Below are positions 1 through 8,264 of a DNA stretch of 33,685 nt, in pieces. This DNA is from Chitinophagales bacterium (GTDB taxonomy: Bacteria; Bacteroidota; Bacteroidia; Chitinophagales; CAIODY01), in assembly GCA_026461075.1 (NCBI GenBank), contig JAPJNH010000029.1:1-33685 (forward strand), written 5' to 3'. Made by a program: the position numbers and the translations under genes. Below the pieces are notes generated by a model. The model ran no database searches and had not been told where the DNA came from. It saw only the letters and a list, made by a program, of their open reading frames with translations. The stretch's first letter is position 1, and the number at the start of each line of letters is the position of its first letter.

Positions 1-44
1 AATAATGAATAATGAATGATGAAAAATGGATAATGAATGATTAG
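1..44. repeat. AT-rich simple repeat (AATGAATA-like units)
   Basis: The left edge is built of imperfect 7-9 bp units such as AATGAATA, AATGAATGA and GGATAATGAATGA. It lies downstream of the TonB receptor terminator and codes for nothing visible. Degenerate tandem repeats of this kind are seen between genes in many AT-rich bacteria. It may continue beyond the window, so the true extent is unknown. Confidence 0.5.
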
Positions 45-62
45 TGAGGAATGCTTGAAAAC

Positions 63-89
63 AAAAAAGGACCCGATAGGTCCTTTTTT
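63..89. terminator. Bidirectional rho-independent terminator after the TonB receptor
   Basis: An 11-bp perfect stem (AAAAAAGGACC at 63-73, GGTCCTTTTTT at 79-89) with a CGATA loop. The A- and T-runs make it a terminator in either direction. It sits 23 bp beyond the stop of the minus-strand TonB-dependent receptor gene and would end that transcript. Confidence 0.85.
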
Positions 90-112
90 GTGGGTAGTAT
101 TTTGACAAAAAC

Positions 113-2509
113 TTAGAAATCGATTTTGTAATACAATAGTGGTAAGAAGCCTAATTGATATTGTTTTACGAAAGGATCTATTCCCAATTTTACGTTATCA
201 GGTTGGTAAGTATAACTCAATTCGTTTTTATGTGCCGTTAAGTTGATTAAATCAATCGCGATTTCATGTGTGATACCGTGCTTATGCGAATTGTATTTCC
301 AACCTAATTTCATATCGAAGCGGAAATAGTTGGCCATTCTTTTTTCATTTCTTTTACTATCTAACACCACCAATTCTCCTTTAAGTCTTGACGCAGCAGT
401 GTCGGGGTCGGTATATCTTTTTCCTCCGCCAATCGTCAATTTACCGCTCACGTTAAAGGCTGATTTCCCAATTTTCTTCTCTGTTCCGGCTACTGCATTC
501 ACTGCATAACGACCGTTGAAGTCGGTATTGCGCCAAACATTATCATTTCCTTTAGCCTTTGAGTCATACAAAGATCCAGTTAGCAAAAAGAAATAACCTT
601 TGTTGAAGAATTTTTCAAGGGTTAATTCTACCCCCATATTTTTACCGACACCTTTATTCACTAAAGTATCTGGGAACATACGCACAAACCCTGAGCCTTC
701 ATTAAGAATCGAGAAACTACTTCCTGCACGTTTTTCAATTGGGACATTGAATAAATATTGATAATAAGTTTCTGCTTTCAGACGCATGAATGGATTGATT
801 TGTTTGTCGTAGCCCAATACGACTTGATGTGAACGCGTGAAATCCATTTTTTGGTTATACATACCATCGCTGCTAGGCTGGTCGGTGCCTTGACGATAGA
901 AGTAAGTATAATAAGGTTGCATCTGACTATGCAAGCCATAGCCTAATGTTAATTTCTGTTGATGTGGTAATGAATAATTAAATCCGATACGAGGTTCTAG
1001 ACTCTTACTTTTACTACCCGTATAGTATTGCGCATGCAAACCTGCGGTCAGGAAAAACTGTTCACTAAACGAATGTTTCATCTGGATATAAGGTTGAATC
1101 AAGAACGCGCTTCCTTCATAGTTCCAACGGTATTTCCAGTTTGGTGTAAACTCGCGAATACTGTCTTTATAATTGAAGCTAAACATATCCGCATGTATAC
1201 CTGATTTTAAAGTAGTAGCGCTGCTAAATTTGCGATTAACAAACCAAGATAGACTCCATTTACTTTGTCCAAAATGGTAACCCAAGATAGGTTTGATATC
1301 TGTTACTTTATAAGCTGAATCTCTATAAACACGATCGTGATTAGCGTTTACGGTTTGACCTTGATTGGCTATTGTAATCTTTGTGAATGTTTTTGGATTG
1401 ATGATATGACTGAAAGAAGCTCCAGCAACATAAATATTTGAACCGAAATATTGATCGCGATCGTTTTCACCATACAATTCAGTTGGAGGGACCGTGTCGT
1501 TATGAACTAATAAATCGATATTACTGATACCGCCGATAGCAAAGAAGGCTAGCTTACTTTTCTTTCCAATAGGGAAGTTCAAACGTAAAGACGCATCTTG
1601 GTATTCAGGAATAGATTTTGTTCCAATAGGAATGTGTGCTTTTTGTAAAAAGTTGAAATTACTGTAGCGATAAGTCGCCAAGAAAGATGCTTTGTGTTTT
1701 TTGCTCAAAGGACCTTCAATGGCTGCTTCCGTTCCAAGAATACCTACTTGGCCTGTGAATTCAATTTTGTCTTTATTACCATTACGCATGTGTAAATCGA
1801 ATACAGAGGCAACGGCGTTACCGTATTCAGCTGCGAAAGCACCGGTCATGAAATCAGAATTCGATAAGTATTTATTGTTGATGATACTTAATGGTCCGCC
1901 AGAGCTACCAGGGATGGCGAAGTGGTTAGGGTTGAAGATATCGATATCTTCAAAGCGCCATAGAACACCGAGAGGCGAGTTGCCTCTCACTACGATATCA
2001 TTACGGCTATCATCAGTTCCTTGTACGCCTGCGAAGTTAGAAGCCATACGCGCAGGATCCTGACGGCTACCGGCATAACGTTCTGTTTCATGCACATCGA
2101 ATGTTCGCGTGCTTACAGTCGCCATTTCATTGATGGTTTCGCCTGTTTTTCTAGCTCCGATTCTTACTTCACCTAAATTCTTTTTTACACTTTCTTCCAT
2201 CTCTACGATGAGGTCGACTTGCTTACCGCTATTCACCTCAATGTTAGTTAGGATGCGTTCATTATAGCCAACATAACGTGCTACGAATTGGTGTTTGCCA
2301 ACAGGCACATTTTTGATGATAAAGTTGCCTAATGAATCTGCTTCTCCAACTAAATTTTGATTGGCATCATCTGTGCAAGCAATCACTGCCATTGCTAATG
2401 GCGATTTTGAGTCTTTGTCGATGATAATTCCTTTAACTGTTTGCGTACCTTGTGCAAAGGCAGCTAGTTGAAACAAGCAAAGGGTGATGAAAAGTAAAGA
2501 TTTACGCAT
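113..2509 (-). CDS. TonB-dependent outer-membrane receptor with N-terminal carboxypeptidase-regulatory-like domain
   Basis: A 798-aa outer-membrane active transporter. It has a Sec signal peptide ending near residue 19 (AFAQ|G). Next comes an Ig-like carboxypeptidase-regulatory domain (about 23-105, with VKGIIIDKDSKSPLAMA and GNFIIKNVPVGKH). A TonB plug follows (about 125-270), with the motif RNDIVVRGNSPLGVLWR at about 169-185 and NPNHF at 193-197. The rest looks like an alternating-residue beta-barrel, ending in aromatic Phe (YYKIDF) as outer-membrane proteins usually do. No SusD-like partner is adjacent, so a polysaccharide-utilisation locus is unlikely; the substrate cannot be read from sequence. 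crcB lies 24 bp upstream on the same strand and is probably co-transcribed. Confidence 0.93.
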   Translation of the reverse strand: MRKSLLFITLCLFQLAAFAQGTQTVKGIIIDKDSKSPLAMAVIACTDDANQNLVGEADSLGNFIIKNVPVGKHQFVARYVGYNERILTNIEVNSGKQVDLIVEMEESVKKNLGEVRIGARKTGETINEMATVSTRTFDVHETERYAGSRQDPARMASNFAGVQGTDDSRNDIVVRGNSPLGVLWRFEDIDIFNPNHFAIPGSSGGPLSIINNKYLSNSDFMTGAFAAEYGNAVASVFDLHMRNGNKDKIEFTGQVGILGTEAAIEGPLSKKHKASFLATYRYSNFNFLQKAHIPIGTKSIPEYQDASLRLNFPIGKKSKLAFFAIGGISNIDLLVHNDTVPPTELYGENDRDQYFGSNIYVAGASFSHIINPKTFTKITIANQGQTVNANHDRVYRDSAYKVTDIKPILGYHFGQSKWSLSWFVNRKFSSATTLKSGIHADMFSFNYKDSIREFTPNWKYRWNYEGSAFLIQPYIQMKHSFSEQFFLTAGLHAQYYTGSKSKSLEPRIGFNYSLPHQQKLTLGYGLHSQMQPYYTYFYRQGTDQPSSDGMYNQKMDFTRSHQVVLGYDKQINPFMRLKAETYYQYLFNVPIEKRAGSSFSILNEGSGFVRMFPDTLVNKGVGKNMGVELTLEKFFNKGYFFLLTGSLYDSKAKGNDNVWRNTDFNGRYAVNAVAGTEKKIGKSAFNVSGKLTIGGGKRYTDPDTAASRLKGELVVLDSKRNEKRMANYFRFDMKLGWKYNSHKHGITHEIAIDLINLTAHKNELSYTYQPDNVKLGIDPFVKQYQLGFLPLLYYKIDF

Positions 2510-2533
2510 GTGTGGTTGTTTTGAGTAAATAGT

Positions 2534-2905
2534 TTAATTTTTTGAGGTTTGTAAAATAGCCCAAACGGCACTTAAGCTTGCAAATACCGAGCCAAAAACA
2601 TAAATAATTGTTAATACGAACTGCCTGTTTTGAATCAGTTTTATGGTTTCGAATGAGAACGTAGAAAAAGTAGTAAAACCGCCACAGAATCCAGTCATTA
2701 GAAGGAGTTTGAGTGGTAAATTGGATTCTTCTTGACCAAATTTTACGTAGAAAAGGGCAATTAATAATGATCCAAGGGTATTGATCAGAAAGGTGGCCCA
2801 TGGAAATTGCTGTCCGTCAAAAGGGATGAAATTAGAAAACAGATATCTTGTTACGGCACCCAAAGCACCGCCCAATGCGACAAGTAAAATATTGGACCAG
2901 GTCAT
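2534..2905 (-). CDS. crcB: CrcB/Fluc fluoride ion channel
   Basis: A small membrane protein of the CrcB/Fluc family, which exports toxic fluoride as a dual-topology dimer. Visible family motifs are GGALGAVTRY near the N-terminus, NTLGSLLIA, and the Thr/Ser/Phe-rich TGFCGGFTTFSTFSFE segment that lines the fluoride pathway; four hydrophobic segments are evident. The open frame extends to 2965 (143 aa), but the ATG at 2905 is preferred. It puts the family's usual hydrophobic start (MTWSNILLVALGG) at the N-terminus, gives 123 aa, and avoids running almost into the divergent gene at 2970. No fluoride riboswitch is recognisable upstream; only 64 bp separate the two starts. Pairing with a TonB receptor is probably only co-transcription. 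Confidence 0.93.
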   Translation of the reverse strand: MTWSNILLVALGGALGAVTRYLFSNFIPFDGQQFPWATFLINTLGSLLIALFYVKFGQEESNLPLKLLLMTGFCGGFTTFSTFSFETIKLIQNRQFVLTIIYVFGSVFASLSAVWAILQTSKN

Positions 2906-2954
2906 GACTCCAAGATAATGAATTTTAAAGCAATTATAAATCGAAGGAATAAGT

Positions 2955-2962
2955 TTACTTTG
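2955..2962 (+). promoter_or_regulatory. Candidate -7 element (TTACTTTG) for the 408-aa membrane protein gene
   Basis: Matches 7 of 8 positions of the Bacteroidota -7 consensus TAnnTTTG. It ends 7 nt before the ATG at 2970, so transcription would begin at or just before the start codon. No clear -33 TTTG is visible. Confidence 0.4.
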
Positions 2963-2969
2963 CATTTAC

Positions 2970-4196
2970 ATGGGCAATTCTTGGCTAGATTTTATTGGGC
3001 TATTCCTTCCACTCTTTCTATTTCTGTGGTGGACCAGGCGTGCTAAGTGGGGGAAAGAAATTGCTCCTACCGTCTATTATCTATGGGCAATCTTGCTACT
3101 TAAAACCGCAGTTGGCATGATTTATTTGGAATGGCATCACCGAACATTCGGTGTCTGCGATTCGGATGCTTATCTGCGCACCATTCAAATATTTAACGGA
3201 GCCTTACCACATCATATTGGTCATTATTTGCAGTTTTTGTTTTATCCCGGAGGAGAATATTTGCCCCCAGATTTATGGTATTATATCAAGCATACTCGTT
3301 TCTGGAGCGATAAGGGGATGATGCTTTTTATTAAGGTGCTTTCCATTTGTTCGCTTCTTGGTGGAGGTAAAGTGGTTTGGATTATGTTTTGGTATAATGT
3401 AGTTGGGATGTTAGGTCCTGTTTATTTACTAAAGCGCGTAACTCCTTATTTTGATTCGAAGTTGAATGGGAGATGGCTTTTGGTGTTTTTGATTCCACAG
3501 GTTTTATTTTGGGGATCGGGTTTACATAAAGAAGGCTTTATCATTTCGATGCAATGTTTTGTGATTGGCGCCTTTATTGATATGGCGCAATTGGGTTCAT
3601 GGAAAAGAATTTTTAAAAACGCTGCCCTGTATACGTTTTTATTGGCTTGGAGCGTTTTATTACTGATAAGAGGCTTCGATGCGGTCGTGATTGCTTTGGT
3701 GCTGGTATTGTACTTGGTGCGTAGCTGGCAGGTGCTGCTTTATTCTTTTGCGTTGTTGATAGCGGCGTTGTTAGTGAGTGATTGGCTGAATCTCGGCGTG
3801 GGGAATTTTTTGGTGCAGAAGCAGCAAGCGTATTTGCATAACGGAGTGGTTGTATCTGTACAGCAGGTGTTGGCACTCGATGGACATAGTGTTTGGAGCT
3901 TCGTTAGGAATATTCCGATGGCTTTACTTTTTTCTTTGGTAGGTATGCCTGGCTTGGTTTTGGAAACGGTCTATTTCGTGTTTCAGCTTATCTGCGTATC
4001 CTTATTAGTAGTGTTGTTGATTCGCCATACTTCCAGCATTTGGATATGGCGTTTCATCAGCATCGCCTTATTGCAACTGACCTTCATTGGCTGGGTGGTG
4101 ACGAATCAAGGTTCTGTAGTGCGATACGCCTCTATACCGTGGTTTTGGCTTGGTCTAAGTATGATTTGTCTAAGTTTGCGTGTTAAAAGGAAGTAA
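2970..4196 (+). CDS. Polytopic inner-membrane protein of unknown function
   Basis: A 408-aa protein with about ten hydrophobic membrane segments and a basic C-terminus (LRVKRK). Not recognised as a named family. After the second segment a polar loop carries CDSDAYLRTIQIF, and a later loop carries SGLHKEGFI. Short SG..KE signatures next to membrane helices recall Bacteroidota proteins annotated as EpsG/Wzy-like polymerases or GT-C-like enzymes of surface-polysaccharide synthesis, but that resemblance is weak and from memory. The gene stands alone: divergent from crcB, and 71 bp before clpX, which has its own promoter-like element. The ATG at 2970 is the first in frame and leads directly into the first membrane helix. 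Confidence 0.8.
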   Translation: MGNSWLDFIGLFLPLFLFLWWTRRAKWGKEIAPTVYYLWAILLLKTAVGMIYLEWHHRTFGVCDSDAYLRTIQIFNGALPHHIGHYLQFLFYPGGEYLPPDLWYYIKHTRFWSDKGMMLFIKVLSICSLLGGGKVVWIMFWYNVVGMLGPVYLLKRVTPYFDSKLNGRWLLVFLIPQVLFWGSGLHKEGFIISMQCFVIGAFIDMAQLGSWKRIFKNAALYTFLLAWSVLLLIRGFDAVVIALVLVLYLVRSWQVLLYSFALLIAALLVSDWLNLGVGNFLVQKQQAYLHNGVVVSVQQVLALDGHSVWSFVRNIPMALLFSLVGMPGLVLETVYFVFQLICVSLLVVLLIRHTSSIWIWRFISIALLQLTFIGWVVTNQGSVVRYASIPWFWLGLSMICLSLRVKRK

Positions 4197-4234
4197 AAAG
4201 CTTCGTTAAAAAAGGAAAAGCGCCTTTCGTTTTG

Positions 4235-4242
4235 TAAATTTG
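4235..4242 (+). promoter_or_regulatory. Candidate -7 element (TAAATTTG) for clpX
   Basis: A perfect match to the Bacteroidota -7 consensus TAnnTTTG in the gap upstream of clpX. It predicts a transcription start near 4247-4249 and a leader of about 20 nt. No good -33 TTTG is seen at the expected spacing. Confidence 0.55.
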
Positions 4243-4267
4243 CGCTCGCGTTAGCGTATATAGCATT

Positions 4268-5521
4268 ATGTCGAAAAAAAATAATACCGTGTTGGAATGC
4301 TCTTTTTGTGGTAAAAAAGCCACAGAAGCAGCAATGATGATTGGAGGAGGACTCTCTAATATTTGTGATGAATGTGTGGAACGTGCCCATGAGATGGTGA
4401 TTCAGGAGGTGAAGGGTGGTCGTCCTAGTTTAGGAAAATCTGTCCTTTCTGTTCCTAGCTTGCCAAAAGAAGTGAAGCCAAAAGATATTAAGCTTTACCT
4501 TGATCAATATGTAATTGGTCAGGATGATGCGAAAAAGTCTTTGGCGGTAGCCGTTTATAATCACTTCAAACGTATCTCTCAACCTTTGAATGACGAAATC
4601 GAAATTGAAAAGTCGAATCTCGTGATGATTGGTCAGACAGGTACGGGCAAAACATTATTGGCGCGCACCGTTGCAAAATATTTGAATTTGCCATTCGCTA
4701 TCGTAGATGCGACTGTATTCACTGAAGCAGGTTATGTGGGCGAAGACGTTGAAAGTATCTTGACGCGCTTGTTGCAGGTTTGTGATTATAATGTAGAGCA
4801 AGCTGAGCACGGCATCGTATATATTGATGAGGTGGATAAATTAGGTCGCCGTGGCGATAACCCGAGCATCACTAAAGATGTTAGTGGGGAAGGCGTACAG
4901 CAATCTTTATTGAAGTTGTTAGAAGGTACGGAAGTGTTAGTTCCACCACATGGCGGAAGAAAGCATCCAGAGCAAAAGTTGATTAAAGTAAATACCAAGA
5001 ATATTCTATTCATTTGCGGTGGTGCGTTCGATGGTATCGAGCGTATTATTAGTGCTCGTGTTCAAAGCCGTTCTATCGGTTATGGTTCGAATGATGAATT
5101 AGATGAACAAGAGAAGAAGAATGTATTGCAGTTTGTGAATCAGCACGACTTGAAGAAGTTCGGTTTGATTCCTGAATTGGTAGGCCGTATGCCAGTGGTC
5201 GTTGCTTTGGATCAGTTAGATATTCCTGCCTTGCGCATGATCTTGACAGAACCGAAGAATGCGATTATAAAGCAGTATAAGCGTTTGTTTGCCCTTGAAG
5301 GTATCGAACTTACGGTAGCAGAAGATGTGCTTGATTTTATCTCCGAACAAGCGTTTGAGAATAAGTTAGGTGCTCGTGGCTTGCGCAGTATGTGTGAGCT
5401 TTTGATGGCCGATTTAATGTACGAATTACCTTCCGGAGACGTGACAGCATTCACCTTAACTATGGATTATGCTGCCAACAAATTGACCGGTAAGATTTTG
5501 AAAAAATTAAAAGCTGCTTAA
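4268..5521 (+). CDS. clpX: ATP-dependent Clp protease ATP-binding subunit ClpX
   Basis: AAA+ unfoldase that recognises, unfolds and feeds substrates to ClpP in the cytosol. The 417-aa length is normal. The N-terminal zinc-binding domain has its four cysteines at 11, 14, 33 and 36. Walker A GQTGTGKT is at 122-129, the pore loop GYVG at 155-158, Walker B IVYIDE at 183-188 and the RKH loop at 231-233. The sensor-2 GARGLR lies near 372-377. No clpP is adjacent, so it must lie elsewhere. The gene has its own promoter-like element. It ends 4 bp from a convergent gene, and its probable terminator lies inside that neighbour's coding sequence. Confidence 0.98.
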   Translation: MSKKNNTVLECSFCGKKATEAAMMIGGGLSNICDECVERAHEMVIQEVKGGRPSLGKSVLSVPSLPKEVKPKDIKLYLDQYVIGQDDAKKSLAVAVYNHFKRISQPLNDEIEIEKSNLVMIGQTGTGKTLLARTVAKYLNLPFAIVDATVFTEAGYVGEDVESILTRLLQVCDYNVEQAEHGIVYIDEVDKLGRRGDNPSITKDVSGEGVQQSLLKLLEGTEVLVPPHGGRKHPEQKLIKVNTKNILFICGGAFDGIERIISARVQSRSIGYGSNDELDEQEKKNVLQFVNQHDLKKFGLIPELVGRMPVVVALDQLDIPALRMILTEPKNAIIKQYKRLFALEGIELTVAEDVLDFISEQAFENKLGARGLRSMCELLMADLMYELPSGDVTAFTLTMDYAANKLTGKILKKLKAA

Positions 5522-5525
5522 GCGT

Positions 5526-7178
5526 TTAATTTGTTTTTATAAAAGAGGCGGTACCAATGGTGCCGCTTTTTTTATGGGCCACTAGTAGCTTGTAAGTGCC
5601 TGTAGCAATTTCTTTTGAAAGATAAATGGTGTTTGCTCCTTCCGTTAAAATCCCCGCTTGAATTAAGGCTCCGTTAATAGCCACAATACTATAAGTAGCT
5701 TCCTCGCTGCAAGTCAATTGAATTTGTTCGGCACACGGGTTAGGAGAAACTAATAAGGTAATTCCCTTCGGTTCCAATTGCTCGACATTTGTTTTGAACG
5801 TAGTGTCGCCAACATAATTGATGATTCTAAACGTATTATTCGGAGCGTATGTAGCCGAACGCAAGGAAAGAATACTGAGATCGGTATTACTTGCATTCAT
5901 CACTATGTCTTGCGCGATATTGCCATTCAAATAAGTGTCATTAGGGATAGGGTGATGTCCGAACTTTCCGTTTTTGCCAAAAGTTTTATCCGGTTGACCG
6001 TTGGCGAAATAACGGAAGAAATAGACATCCTGTGTTCCTGGAGTGAGGTTATTATACCAATGTAAAAGTAAGCGGCCATACTTGTCTTCACAAAAACGAA
6101 CACGATTAGCCGTGCAGGTCAAAAGCTGCGTGCCATTATTGCCGAAGCCTTTATCAACTTGGCCTGCTGGCGTTATTTTGAGCATATTCACTACTGCAGA
6201 ATCGGGTTGACCAGGTAAGTAGGGCGCATTGTTGGACAAAAGTAGAAAGCTATTATCTTTCAAAATGTACAGGGTTGTCAATTCGTTGGCTGGCATAGGA
6301 AATTGATTCACCGGCAGATTTACAATACCATTGCTACCAAAGCTGTTGTCATAGGTGCCGCTGCTATTATACTTTATGAAATAGAGTGCTGAGTCCATCG
6401 GATGAAATAATCCGCCCAATAGAATCTGATTATTACTAACAATCTTTAGATCTAAAGGAATCGTGTAGGGTGTAATAGACGTAAAGTTTAGTGCGATGCT
6501 AGATGCACCTGTTTGAATAAATCCGCTTGAGTTAAAGTTTGTATTCAAGCTGCCATTCGGCAAATAAGAAGCGATAAACCACGCTCCGGTACCTAATGCG
6601 CAGTTCCAATTGCCATAATCACGCACCGCTCCAGCAATATAAATAGTGCCTAATTCGTCAATGTCTAAGGTCTTCGTTTCATATTCGGAGTTTTGTAGTA
6701 AAGAACTTATTAGAAGTCCTGTATGATTAAAGGAAGTGTCAGGGGTTCCATTGCTATTGAAACGCGCTAGCGCAATAAAAGATTGCGTCGCATTGAAGCT
6801 GCCCGTACTCCAAACAGCATCTGCTAAAACGACAATTTTGCCATCATTTTGAACCTTTGCATCTGTGACAGTTACATAAGTGATTGGAACAGGTACTTGC
6901 ACATATCCCATACCAAAACCATTGCCGCCGAAGCTTAAATCATTGCTTCCATCTTGCAAATATTTCCATACACAAATTTGACTGAGAGAGGTTTGCCATC
7001 TACCTGCTACTATCAAATCATTTTGTGGCGTATACATTAGTTTATTGCCATTCACAATATTTCCTGCTAATTGCGTGAACTCGTTATAGGCAGTATGATT
7101 GAAAGTAGTATCGATTTGAAATTGGGCAAACGAATGCAAGCAAAGGGTTAAAAACAAAGAAGTAAGTAGGGTACGCAT
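5526..7178 (-). CDS. Secreted delta-60-repeat (beta-propeller-like) protein with T9SS sorting domain
   Basis: A 550-aa protein with a signal peptide (first 18 or so residues, ending HSFAQ). It has at least six repeats whose core reads G..D.sFg.nG: DLSFGGNG, GTPDTSFNHTG, GSLNTNFNSSG, GTYDNSFGSNG, GQVDKGFGNNG, GQPDKTFGKNG. These are the delta-60 repeats (DUF5122-type propeller). The last 80 or so residues begin with LVSPNPCAEQIQLT and form a type A T9SS sorting domain, so the protein should be exported by T9SS and attached at or released from the surface. The biological role of such proteins is not established. It appears monocistronic, with a candidate promoter overlapping the terminator of the gene upstream. 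Confidence 0.88.
   Translation of the reverse strand: MRTLLTSLFLTLCLHSFAQFQIDTTFNHTAYNEFTQLAGNIVNGNKLMYTPQNDLIVAGRWQTSLSQICVWKYLQDGSNDLSFGGNGFGMGYVQVPVPITYVTVTDAKVQNDGKIVVLADAVWSTGSFNATQSFIALARFNSNGTPDTSFNHTGLLISSLLQNSEYETKTLDIDELGTIYIAGAVRDYGNWNCALGTGAWFIASYLPNGSLNTNFNSSGFIQTGASSIALNFTSITPYTIPLDLKIVSNNQILLGGLFHPMDSALYFIKYNSSGTYDNSFGSNGIVNLPVNQFPMPANELTTLYILKDNSFLLLSNNAPYLPGQPDSAVVNMLKITPAGQVDKGFGNNGTQLLTCTANRVRFCEDKYGRLLLHWYNNLTPGTQDVYFFRYFANGQPDKTFGKNGKFGHHPIPNDTYLNGNIAQDIVMNASNTDLSILSLRSATYAPNNTFRIINYVGDTTFKTNVEQLEPKGITLLVSPNPCAEQIQLTCSEEATYSIVAINGALIQAGILTEGANTIYLSKEIATGTYKLLVAHKKSGTIGTASFIKTN
5548..5573 (+). terminator. clpX rho-independent terminator embedded in the opposite gene
   Basis: An 8-bp stem with one G-U pair (GCGGTACC at 5548-5555, GGTGCCGC at 5559-5566), an AAT loop and seven T's on the plus strand. 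It lies 27 bp beyond the clpX stop but inside the last codons of the minus-strand delta-60 protein (encoding SGTIGTA), so the same DNA is both coding sequence and terminator. Confidence 0.75.
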
Positions 7179-7196
7179 ATGGATAAGATTGTACTA

Positions 7197-7204
7197 CAAA
7201 AATA
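7197..7204 (-). promoter_or_regulatory. Candidate -7 element (TATTTTTG) for the delta-60 protein gene
   Basis: A perfect match to TAnnTTTG on the minus strand, 18 nt before the ATG at 7178. Its T's are the T-tract of the terminator of the upstream hbd-like gene, so one short sequence may end one transcript and start the next. Confidence 0.4.
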
Positions 7205-7230
7205 AAGGCCAATCCTGAGAATGGCCTTTA
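7198..7230 (-). terminator. Rho-independent terminator of the 3-hydroxyacyl-CoA dehydrogenase gene
   Basis: A perfect 9-bp stem (TAAAGGCCA at 7203-7211, TGGCCTTTA at 7222-7230) with a 10-nt loop. Read on the minus strand it is followed by five T's, then G. It lies 29 bp past the stop of the dehydrogenase gene. Confidence 0.85.
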
Positions 7231-7259
7231 CAAAATTTGATATTATTACGGAGTCACTT

Positions 7260-8147
7260 TTATTTGAAACTCGGACTAACCACTAGTTCTTTACTGCCTG
7301 GCGTGTGCACATAAAAGCCTTCACCACTTTTTACACCTAGTTTTTTTGCAGTCACCATATTCACTAATAAAGGACAAGGAGCATATTTAGGGTTGCCGAA
7401 GCCATCATGCAAGACGCGTAAAATCGCCAAGCAAGTATCTAATCCGATGAAATCAGCTAGTTGTAAGGGTCCCATTGGGTGTGCCATACCTAATTTCATA
7501 ACCGTGTCAATTTCTTCCACTCCTGCAACACCTTGGAAAAGGGTTTCGATTGCTTCATTGATCATCGGCATCAAGATACGGTTGCTAACGAAGCCAGGGT
7601 AGTCGTTTACTACGGTAGGAATCTTGCCTAATTTCTTAGAAAGCTCAACGATCGTATTAGCTACTTCGTCTGTGGTCGCGTAGCCGCGAATCACCTCTAC
7701 CAATTTCATTACTGGCACTGGGTTCATGAAGTGCATTCCGATTACAGCAGCTGGACGCTTGGTAGCGGCAGCGATACGTGTGATGGAGATAGAAGAAGTA
7801 TTTGACGCAAGGATACAGCCTTCTGGTGCGTTCGCATCGATGTCCGCGAAGATGCGCAATTTAAGGTCGATGTTCTCTGTTGCAGCTTCCACGACTAAAT
7901 CAGCAGTTTTACATGCGTCAGCTAAAGAAGTATTGGTTTGTATATTTTGCATACAAGCAGTCATTTCTTCTGCTGTAATCGTTCCTTTGCCAACCATTCT
8001 TTCATTGTTCTTTGCAATGGTAGCAATAGCTTTTTCCAAAGCTGGAGCAGATACATCTACCAATTGAACTGAAAAACCTTTAAGCGCGAAAACATGTGCA
8101 ATGCCATTACCCATTTGACCAGCACCAATAACTGTGATATTTTTCAT
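7260..8147 (-). CDS. hbd: 3-hydroxybutyryl-CoA / 3-hydroxyacyl-CoA dehydrogenase
   Basis: Cytosolic NAD(P)-dependent oxidoreductase interconverting 3-hydroxyacyl-CoA and 3-oxoacyl-CoA in fatty-acid or short-chain acyl-CoA metabolism. The 295-aa length fits the single-function enzyme rather than the FadB fusion. The N-terminal Rossmann motif GAGQMG is at 8-13, followed by VVEAATEN (about 85-92) and SNTSSI (115-120). The probable catalytic His139 is in GMHFMNPVPV, with Glu151 a plausible partner. The dimerisation domain carries NDYPGFVSNRI and HPMGPLQLADFIGLD. No thiolase or crotonase lies nearby, so the exact pathway is open. A two-part promoter-like sequence lies upstream. Confidence 0.95.
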   Translation of the reverse strand: MKNITVIGAGQMGNGIAHVFALKGFSVQLVDVSAPALEKAIATIAKNNERMVGKGTITAEEMTACMQNIQTNTSLADACKTADLVVEAATENIDLKLRIFADIDANAPEGCILASNTSSISITRIAAATKRPAAVIGMHFMNPVPVMKLVEVIRGYATTDEVANTIVELSKKLGKIPTVVNDYPGFVSNRILMPMINEAIETLFQGVAGVEEIDTVMKLGMAHPMGPLQLADFIGLDTCLAILRVLHDGFGNPKYAPCPLLVNMVTAKKLGVKSGEGFYVHTPGSKELVVSPSFK

Positions 8148-8199
8148 GGAATGAGATTTAATTCTGCAATTTACAATTTTTAGTCGTAATGCTCAATAG

Positions 8200-8231
8200 C
8201 AAAGATGTTATAGTATTCATTTAACGATAAA
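8200..8231 (-). promoter_or_regulatory. Candidate -33/-7 promoter for the dehydrogenase gene
   Basis: On the minus strand TTTA (8228-8231) is followed after 20 nt by CATCTTTG (8200-8207). Each differs by one base from the Bacteroidota consensus TTTG and TAnnTTTG, and the spacing fits. Predicted leader about 45 nt. Confidence 0.45.
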
Positions 8232-8264
8232 ATGATTATATTTATTTTACCTTAAAGAAATTAA

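Noticed and set aside
1692-2063. Plus-strand 123-codon frame opposite the TonB receptor
   Set aside because: It lies wholly opposite the conserved plug-domain coding sequence and has no motif or promoter; a shadow frame.
2502-2801. Second frame antiparallel within crcB (99 codons)
   Set aside because: Same strand, different frame from the clear CrcB protein; no start context or homology-like motifs.
2906-2969. Fluoride riboswitch upstream of crcB
   Set aside because: The space is only 64 bp and no fluoride-riboswitch core or pseudoknot pairing could be seen.
4202-4230. Terminator between the 408-aa gene and clpX
   Set aside because: Only a weak 5-bp stem (AAAGG/CCTTT) with no proper T-run; read-through into clpX is possible.
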